Assembly (NCBI GenBank): GCA_023402845.1
Contig: JAEYFP010000055.1
Span: 1 to 64,000, forward strand
Origin: Bacillota bacterium
GTDB taxonomy: Bacteria; Bacillota; Clostridia; Lachnospirales; Lachnospiraceae
Length of the DNA stretch: 64,000 nucleotides
Reading direction: 5' to 3'
Within the stretch, counting starts at the first letter, position 1. Each line of letters opens with the position of its first letter. The notes beneath the pieces are model-generated. The model had not been told where the DNA came from. It made no database searches and worked only from the letters and a program-made list of their open reading frames with translations. Of this stretch, positions 58,753 through 64,000 are shown one piece after another. The position numbers and the translations under genes were made by a program.

Positions 58753-61371
58753 TTAATTATTCAGCGCCGCCTGTGCTGCCGCAAGTCTTGCAATCGGCAC
58801 ACGGAACGGGGAGCAGGATACATAATCCAATCCTACCTTATGACAGAACTCGATACTGGACGGATCACCGCCATGCTCACCGCAAATGCCAAGGTGCAGG
58901 TCGGATCTTACTGCGCGGCCCTTCTTTGCAGCCATTTCTACCAGCTGGCCAACGCCGTTCTGGTCGAGCTTAGCAAACGGATCAGACTCATAAATCTTTG
59001 ATTTATAGTAAGCATCGAGGAACTTACCAGCATCGTCTCTCGAAAAACCGAACGTCATCTGTGTCAAATCGTTCGTTCCAAATGAGAAAAATTCTGCTTC
59101 CTCTGCAATTTCATTTGCCAACAATGCGGCACGAGGAATCTCGATCATCGTACCAACCACATAACGGATATCGGAGCCCTTTTCCTTCATCACTGCCTCG
59201 GCAACCTCTACAACCGTATCCTTGACAAATTTCAGCTCCTTCTTCTCTCCTACGAGCGGAATCATGATTTCCGGTACAATATCATAACCCTTCTCAGCTT
59301 TCACTTCAATCGCTGCTTCCATGACTGCACGAGTCTGCATTCTCGCGATTTCAGGATAGGTTACCGCAAGACGGCAGCCTCTGTGTCCCATCATCGGATT
59401 GAATTCATGCAGCGCATTACATGTTGCCTTTACCTGTTCTACGGTCAGATGCATACGTTCTGCCAAATCCTTGATATCCTTTTCCTCTGTAGGAACGAAT
59501 TCATGCAATGGCGGATCCAGGAAACGGATCGTCACCGGCTTGCCTTCCATCGCTTCGTAAATACCTTTAAAGTCTTCTTTTTGGAACGGAATCAGACTCT
59601 CCAATGCTTCTGTCCTGGCTTCCTCTGTGGTGGAAAGAATCATCTGTCTGATCTTCGGAATCCTGTCCGGTTCAAAGAACATATGCTCCGTTCTGCAAAG
59701 ACCGATCCCCTCTGCGCCAAGCTTCACTGCATTTCTTGCATCTGCCGGTGTATCCGCATTTGTACGAACCTTAAGTCTTCTGTATTCATCTGCCCAGCTC
59801 ATAATACGGCTGAAGTTGCCTCCGATTTTAGCTTCCACAGTCCTGATATCCCCGATATAAATCTTACCTGTAGAACCATCCAGAGAAATGTAATCGCCTT
59901 CGTTGATTGTTTCGCCGCCAAGCTCGAATACCTTTGCGTCTTCGTCAATCTTGATCTCTCCGCACCCTGATACGCAAGCCGTTCCCATACCTCTTGCCAC
60001 AACGGCTGCGTGGGACGTCATACCGCCGCGTACGGTCAGAATTCCTTCTGCCGCATGCATACCCTCGATATCCTCCGGGGATGTTTCCAAACGCACGAGA
60101 ACGACACGCTCCCCTGCCTCATGATGGTTCTTTGCATCATCTGCCGTAAAGTAAACTCTGCCTGCGGCTGCTCCCGGGGATGCCGGAAGTGCTGCACCGA
60201 TTACCTTTCCTTCCTTTAATGCCTTTACATCAAAGGTCGGATGCAGGAGCTGGTCAAGAGATTTCGCATCGATTCTCTTTACTGCCTCTACCGGCGTAAT
60301 CTTGCCTTCGTCCACAAGGTCACAAGCAATCTGCAGTGCCGCGGGAGCTGTACGCTTTCCGCTTCTCGTCTGTAAGAAATAAAGCTTTGTGTCCTCTATT
60401 GTAAATTCCATATCCTGCATATCGCGATAATGATCTTCCAATCTGTTTGCGATAGACATGAACTGTGCGAATACTTCAGGCATGTCCTGCTCAAGTCTCG
60501 TAATTGGCTGCGGAGTACGAATACCTGCAACGACATCCTCACCCTGCGCATTAATCAGATATTCTCCGTAGATACCCTTGGCACCTGTGCTGGGGTTACG
60601 TGTAAATGCAACGCCTGTTCCTGATGTATTGCCCATATTTCCGAATACCATTGCCTGTACGTTAACTGCGGTACCCCAATCGCCCGGAATATCATTCATA
60701 CGTCTGTAGACAATGGCTCTTGGATTATCCCATGAACGGAATACGGCCTTCACAGCTTCCATAAGCTGTACCTTCGGATCCTGCGGGAAATCCTGTCCCA
60801 TTTTTTCTTTATAGATAGCTTTATACTTCGCAATGACCTCCTGAAGATCCTCTGCCGTCAAATCCGTATCAAACTGAGCACCCTTTGCCTCCTTGATTTC
60901 ATCCAGGATACCTTCAAAGAACTTCTTGCTCATTTCCATTACAACGTCGGAGAACATCTGAATAAAACGTCTGTAGGAATCATACGCAAATCTCGGATTG
61001 CCTGTCTTTTTTGCAAAGCCTTCTACCGAGATATCATTGAGTCCCAGATTTAAGATCGTGTCCATCATGCCGGGCATTGACGCACGTGCGCCGGAACGAA
61101 CCGATACAAGAAGGGGATTTTCTGTGTCGCCAAATTTCTTTCCCTGCTGTTCCTCAAGTGCTGCGAGAGCGTCAAAGATCTGTCCTTTGATTTCCTCGCT
61201 GACTGCCTTTCCGTTATTATAGTAATCCGTGCAGGCTTCGGTCGTTACCGTAAAGCCCTGTGGGATCGGAAGTGAAAGATTCGTCATCTCCGCAAGGTTC
61301 GCACCCTTGCCTCCCAAGAGGTTGCGCATGTCTGCGTTACCCTCCTTAAAAAGATACACCCATTTTGCCAT
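58753..61371 (-). CDS. ppdK: Pyruvate, phosphate dikinase
   Basis: The 872-residue product has the full three-domain layout: an N-terminal nucleotide-binding domain (GGKGANLAEMTNLSLPIPQG near residue 20), the phospho-histidine in GGMTSHAAVVARGMG near 454, and the C-terminal PEP/pyruvate domain with CGEHGGDP near 830. It interconverts pyruvate, ATP and phosphate with PEP, AMP and pyrophosphate, common in anaerobic Clostridia. The ATG at 61371 follows GGAGGG. A 250-base leader separates it from its promoter. Confidence 0.97.
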   Translation of the reverse strand: MAKWVYLFKEGNADMRNLLGGKGANLAEMTNLSLPIPQGFTVTTEACTDYYNNGKAVSEEIKGQIFDALAALEEQQGKKFGDTENPLLVSVRSGARASMPGMMDTILNLGLNDISVEGFAKKTGNPRFAYDSYRRFIQMFSDVVMEMSKKFFEGILDEIKEAKGAQFDTDLTAEDLQEVIAKYKAIYKEKMGQDFPQDPKVQLMEAVKAVFRSWDNPRAIVYRRMNDIPGDWGTAVNVQAMVFGNMGNTSGTGVAFTRNPSTGAKGIYGEYLINAQGEDVVAGIRTPQPITRLEQDMPEVFAQFMSIANRLEDHYRDMQDMEFTIEDTKLYFLQTRSGKRTAPAALQIACDLVDEGKITPVEAVKRIDAKSLDQLLHPTFDVKALKEGKVIGAALPASPGAAAGRVYFTADDAKNHHEAGERVVLVRLETSPEDIEGMHAAEGILTVRGGMTSHAAVVARGMGTACVSGCGEIKIDEDAKVFELGGETINEGDYISLDGSTGKIYIGDIRTVEAKIGGNFSRIMSWADEYRRLKVRTNADTPADARNAVKLGAEGIGLCRTEHMFFEPDRIPKIRQMILSTTEEARTEALESLIPFQKEDFKGIYEAMEGKPVTIRFLDPPLHEFVPTEEKDIKDLAERMHLTVEQVKATCNALHEFNPMMGHRGCRLAVTYPEIARMQTRAVMEAAIEVKAEKGYDIVPEIMIPLVGEKKELKFVKDTVVEVAEAVMKEKGSDIRYVVGTMIEIPRAALLANEIAEEAEFFSFGTNDLTQMTFGFSRDDAGKFLDAYYKSKIYESDPFAKLDQNGVGQLVEMAAKKGRAVRSDLHLGICGEHGGDPSSIEFCHKVGLDYVSCSPFRVPIARLAAAQAALNN

Positions 61372-61630
61372 TCTGTTTTTCCCTCCAATTATCATAGTTT
61401 TTTAGACAGCCGCCTGAATGTGGTAATTTGTGTGTAAATACTCCAACTCTTCTTTAAATGAAAAAAAGCCAAAGTATCCCTGTTTTCCGGTTACCTTGAC
61501 TAATCCTTACTATTCTGTTTAAACAGGTTTTTTCCCACACGCCCATTTACCAATTCCTTCAGCTATTCTCATAAAAGACAATTGTCTTTGCGTCACGTAC
61601 AAGCTATAATTCTTTTCCGTGCCGAAAATC

Positions 61631-61659
61631 ATTATAGCATATGAAAAAATAATTGTCCA
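61631..61659 (-). promoter_or_regulatory. SigA-type promoter of ppdK
   Basis: On the minus strand, TGGACA (61654-61659) and TATAAT (61631-61636) are 17 bases apart. It implies an untranslated leader of about 250 bases before ppdK. No known riboswitch fold was recognised in the leader. Confidence 0.7.
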
Positions 61660-61696
61660 CTTATAAATAGATAAAACGCCGAAAAGAAAGCTTGTT

Positions 61697-61732
61697 AAAA
61701 AAATAGCGATATTCCAATGAATACCGCTATTT
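61697..61732 (-). terminator. Rho-independent terminator after glyS
   Basis: AAATAGCG (61701-61708) pairs with CGCTATTT (61725-61732), with an inner TATTC/GAATA stem. On the minus strand the stem ends in a run of T. It lies 14 bases past the glyS stop. Confidence 0.88.
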
Positions 61733-61746
61733 CTTCTCATTCTATC

Positions 61747-63135
61747 TTAAAAGCGAAATTTATCTTCAAAATATTTTTCTAAATCTTCAATCTTGATTCG
61801 CTCCTGCTCCATTGTATCTCTGTCACGCACAGTTACAGCACCGTCCGTTTCGGAATCAAAGTCGTATGTAATGCAAAACGGCGTTCCTATTTCATCTTGC
61901 CTGCGATATCTTTTGCCGATGTTGCCTCGGTCATCGAATTCGCAGTTATACTTCTTAGAAAGCTCGGTAAAGATCTTCTCCGCACCCTCATTCAATTTCT
62001 TGGAAAGCGGAAGTACACCGATTTTTACAGGCGCAAGTACAGGATGGAAATGAAGTACCGTCCTCCTATCGCCCTCGCCGATTTCCTCCTCATCATAGGC
62101 ACCGCATAAAAAGGCAAGCAGAACCCTGTCCACACCAAGTGACGGCTCAATCACATACGGCACATACTTTTCCTTCTTTTCATCATCAAAATAGCTCATA
62201 TCCTGACCGGAAACATTCTGATGCTGCGTTAAATCGTAATCGGTTCTGTCAGCGATTCCCCAGAGTTCACCCCAACCAAACGGAAATAAAAATTCAATAT
62301 CCGTCGTCGCCTTGGAATAAAAGGAAAGCTCCTCGCTGTCATGATCGCGGACACGCATTTCCTCTTCCTTCATGCCAAGTCCAGTCAGCCAGTCGATACA
62401 AAATTGTTTCCAGTAAGCAAACCAATCCAGATCCGTATCCGGTTCACAAAAAAACTCCAGCTCCATCTGTTCAAACTCTCTGATTCTAAAAATGAAGTTG
62501 CCCGGCGTAATTTCATTTCTGAACGATTTTCCGATCTGTCCGATGCCGAATGGGATCTTCTTACGGGATGTTCTCTGCACATTCTTAAAATTGACAAAAA
62601 TGCCCTGCGCGGTCTCGGGTCTTAAATAAACCGTATTCTTTGCATCCTCCGTAACACCCTGAAATGTTTTGAACATCAGGTTAAACTGTCGGATATCCGT
62701 AAAGTTATGTTTTCCGCAGGTCGGGCATGGAATCGCATGTTCCTCGACATACTGCTTCATCTTTTCCTGTGACCAACCGTCCACCGAGCCATCCAGCGTC
62801 AGGCTCTTCTGCGCGGCATAATCCTCAATGATCTTATCTGCACGAAAACGCTCATGACACTCTCTGCAGTCCATCAGCGGATCCGAGAAGCCGCCGATAT
62901 GCCCGGATGCTACCCATGTCTGCGGATTCATCAAAATTGCACAATCCACCCCAACATTATATGGGTTTTCCATGATAAATTTTTGCCACCAGGCCTTTTT
63001 TACATTATTTTTCAGTTCCACACCAAGATTACCGTAATCCCACGTATTTGCAAGACCTCCGTAAATCTCGGAGCCCGGATAGACGAAGCCTCTCGCCTTC
63101 GAAAGTGCTACGATCTTTTCCATTGTTTTTTCCAT
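61747..63135 (-). CDS. glyS: Glycyl-tRNA synthetase (single-chain GRS1/GlyQS type)
   Basis: The 462-residue protein has class II motifs: motif 1 region RGFVYPGSEIYGGLANTWDY (about 16-35), motif 2 in GIGQIGKSFRNEITPGNFIF near 204, and motif 3 in EPSLGVDRVLLAFL near 330. It also has the CRECHERFRAD and CPTCGKH zinc-type inserts. It charges tRNA-Gly. The start at 63135 gives the usual MEKTMEKIVALSK beginning; an ATG at 63123 is also possible. The upstream gene is a lipoprotein and the probable recO end lies beyond, a usual Lachnospiraceae order. Confidence 0.96.
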   Translation of the reverse strand: MEKTMEKIVALSKARGFVYPGSEIYGGLANTWDYGNLGVELKNNVKKAWWQKFIMENPYNVGVDCAILMNPQTWVASGHIGGFSDPLMDCRECHERFRADKIIEDYAAQKSLTLDGSVDGWSQEKMKQYVEEHAIPCPTCGKHNFTDIRQFNLMFKTFQGVTEDAKNTVYLRPETAQGIFVNFKNVQRTSRKKIPFGIGQIGKSFRNEITPGNFIFRIREFEQMELEFFCEPDTDLDWFAYWKQFCIDWLTGLGMKEEEMRVRDHDSEELSFYSKATTDIEFLFPFGWGELWGIADRTDYDLTQHQNVSGQDMSYFDDEKKEKYVPYVIEPSLGVDRVLLAFLCGAYDEEEIGEGDRRTVLHFHPVLAPVKIGVLPLSKKLNEGAEKIFTELSKKYNCEFDDRGNIGKRYRRQDEIGTPFCITYDFDSETDGAVTVRDRDTMEQERIKIEDLEKYFEDKFRF

Positions 63136-63204
63136 ATTTGTTACCAAGCCTTTCTCAATATTGTTTATTTTGTTACAGTCCAACAGCAAGGCTGAACTGC
63201 AGCT

Positions 63205-63798
63205 TTATTTTAGAATGATATAGGCAAGCCCCTCCGATTCGCTTGAAATTCTTGCCGATTTTTCATCAATCATATCTACATTGGCTGTTGAAAATAAGAT
63301 CTTGCCGTATGTCTGAATCCTGATCGGTTCGCTGACAATAACAATATGGTTTTTTCCCATCTCCACCAGCTCTGCCTTTCCGATCGTATCCTGACCAGTA
63401 TTGCTTTTTAATGTCACATCCAGATCATAGCCATCCTCATAAGCCTCGCTGATCGTTCCATAGAAAAAAGTCACGCCATTGAAGCTCGCATAATCCGCTG
63501 GCGTCGCAAATTCGATCAGCACCTTGGCTGCACCTTTTGAAACCGCAAATTCGGCCAGCTGCGCATGATCTTTAGAGCCGGACAGTTTTCCGTATTCGGC
63601 CAGTTCCTCGCCGATCATAGACTGCAGCTCCGCGGCGTCATAATACTCCGCATCAAAGCTCTCGACAATAGCATCTGTTATCTTTCCATTTTTATTGATT
63701 ATTACGGTTGTCTCATTAATATCGGTACTGCTTGTGCCGCAACCGTAAAGCAGTATGCCGCTCAAAATACCTGCTATGAGAACAATCCACTTTTTCAT
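63205..63798 (-). CDS. Lipoprotein of unknown function
   Basis: The 197-residue product has a clear lipoprotein signal (WIVLIAGILSGILLYGC, lipobox LYGC, Cys about residue 20). An exported domain of mixed strands and helices follows, with EYYDAAELQSMIGEELAEYG (about 51-70) and GKNHIVIVSEPIRIQTYGKI (about 147-166). No catalytic motif was recognised. It would be anchored to the outer face of the membrane. It lies between the probable recO end and glyS on the same strand. Confidence 0.82.
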   Translation of the reverse strand: MKKWIVLIAGILSGILLYGCGTSSTDINETTVIINKNGKITDAIVESFDAEYYDAAELQSMIGEELAEYGKLSGSKDHAQLAEFAVSKGAAKVLIEFATPADYASFNGVTFFYGTISEAYEDGYDLDVTLKSNTGQDTIGKAELVEMGKNHIVIVSEPIRIQTYGKILFSTANVDMIDEKSARISSESEGLAYIILK

Positions 63799-63895
63799 CG
63801 GTACGGCCTCCTGTCTTTTTTCTGATGTCTGCGTGCCGGGCTGTTACAGCCGAACACCTCTCATTACATACTCCGTTATTATAACCCAACCTGCC

Positions 63896-64000
63896 TTATA
63901 TTTTCAACATGCAATTTTCAACCATTTCAAGACTTTTGAAAGTTTTATCTATGTATCGTTTTCTGTAAAAATCGGATAACTCCTGCAGCTCAGCAAGCAC
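63896..64000 (-). CDS. recO: Probable C-terminal end of RecO (partial)
   Basis: The frame entering from the right edge reads 34 residues ending in a stop: VLAELQELSDFYRKRYIDKT, then FKSLEMVENCMLKI. The F-K-S-L-E ending after a Tyr-rich helix resembles the RecO C-terminus, and recO upstream of glyS is common in Clostridia. The fragment is short, so the name relies largely on context. RecO takes part in RecFOR recombination and loads RecA. Confidence 0.5.
   Translation of the reverse strand: MLAELQELSDFYRKRYIDKTFKSLEMVENCMLKI

Noticed and set aside
58422..58973. Long plus-strand frame (183 codons) over the tandem repeat and the ppdK end
   Set aside because: It is an artefact of the GC-rich repeat read twice; it runs antisense into ppdK and crosses a terminator.
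61386..61490. Open minus-strand stretch just before ppdK reading like a protein end (SFKEELEYLHTNYHIQAAV)
   Set aside because: It has no start codon after the preceding in-frame stop and no ribosome site. It may be a gene remnant, but the evidence is too thin to call it.
61519..61740. 73-residue minus-strand frame between ppdK and glyS
   Set aside because: It starts inside the glyS terminator hairpin, runs over the ppdK promoter and has no ribosome site.

Overview
The window looks like a gut Lachnospiraceae-type Clostridia chromosome. Evidence: low-to-moderate GC, strong AGGAGG ribosome sites, a GlyQS-type glycyl-tRNA synthetase beside a recO tail, pyruvate phosphate dikinase, YesM/YesN-type regulators, a GH112 glycan phosphorylase, and a Gram-positive conjugative element of the CD1107/CD1108/Maff2/PcfB type. 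The genus cannot be fixed from sequence reading alone.

Region 1 (1 to about 25.8 kb) is the right part of an integrative conjugative element (ICE), nearly all on the minus strand. In transcription order it holds parA and a ParB-like gene, remnants of an adenine methyltransferase, a small coiled-coil gene, an XRE regulator, a RepA_N initiator with internal iterons, a PcfM-like gene, PcfB, the VirD4 coupling protein, a Maff2 pilin-like protein, a VirB6/TrbL-like channel protein, a PrgI-VirB4 fusion, an M23 peptidase, DUF4315, three Ig-like/DUF4366 surface proteins, topoisomerase III, DUF5688, a P-loop protein, MobC and a truncated relaxase. The integrase and the other end lie left of the window. 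The right end interrupts a D-Ala-D-Ala carboxypeptidase gene.

The most striking signal in the element is a 14-bp palindrome, ATGCGACGTCGCAT (core TGCGACGTCGCA). It occurs eight times between 6.5 and 24.1 kb, always inside a gene, always in the frame that reads Ala-Thr-Ser-His, and nowhere in the following 38 kb of chromosome. With parA and a ParB-like gene in the same element, a dispersed centromere (parS-like) is the leading hypothesis.

Region 2 (25.8 to 41.6 kb) is chromosomal: rpsU, alaS, asnA, a hybrid histidine kinase, birA, a small Cys protein, a HAD phosphatase, a MATE transporter, a heterodimeric ABC exporter pair and a DUF421 membrane protein.

Region 3 (41.6 to 52.1 kb) is a glycan locus: solute-binding protein, two permeases, a GH29 fucosidase and a GH112 phosphorylase, with a divergent YesM/YesN-type two-component system. 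Neither enzyme has a signal peptide, so import of intact fucosylated lacto-N-biose or galacto-N-biose followed by cytoplasmic breakdown is inferred.

Region 4 (52.1 to 58.7 kb) holds a four-domain CoA-disulfide-reductase/rhodanese/TusA/DsrE protein, a MerR-TipAS regulator and, convergent to it, a TipAS / AAA+ / AraC / SEC-C methionine aminopeptidase cluster. The regulator gene and the cluster have near-identical promoters with 19-bp spacers (24 of 31 positions match), which suggests one regulon. A 123-bp tandem repeat follows.

Region 5 (58.7 to 64 kb) has ppdK, glyS, a lipoprotein gene and the probable end of recO.
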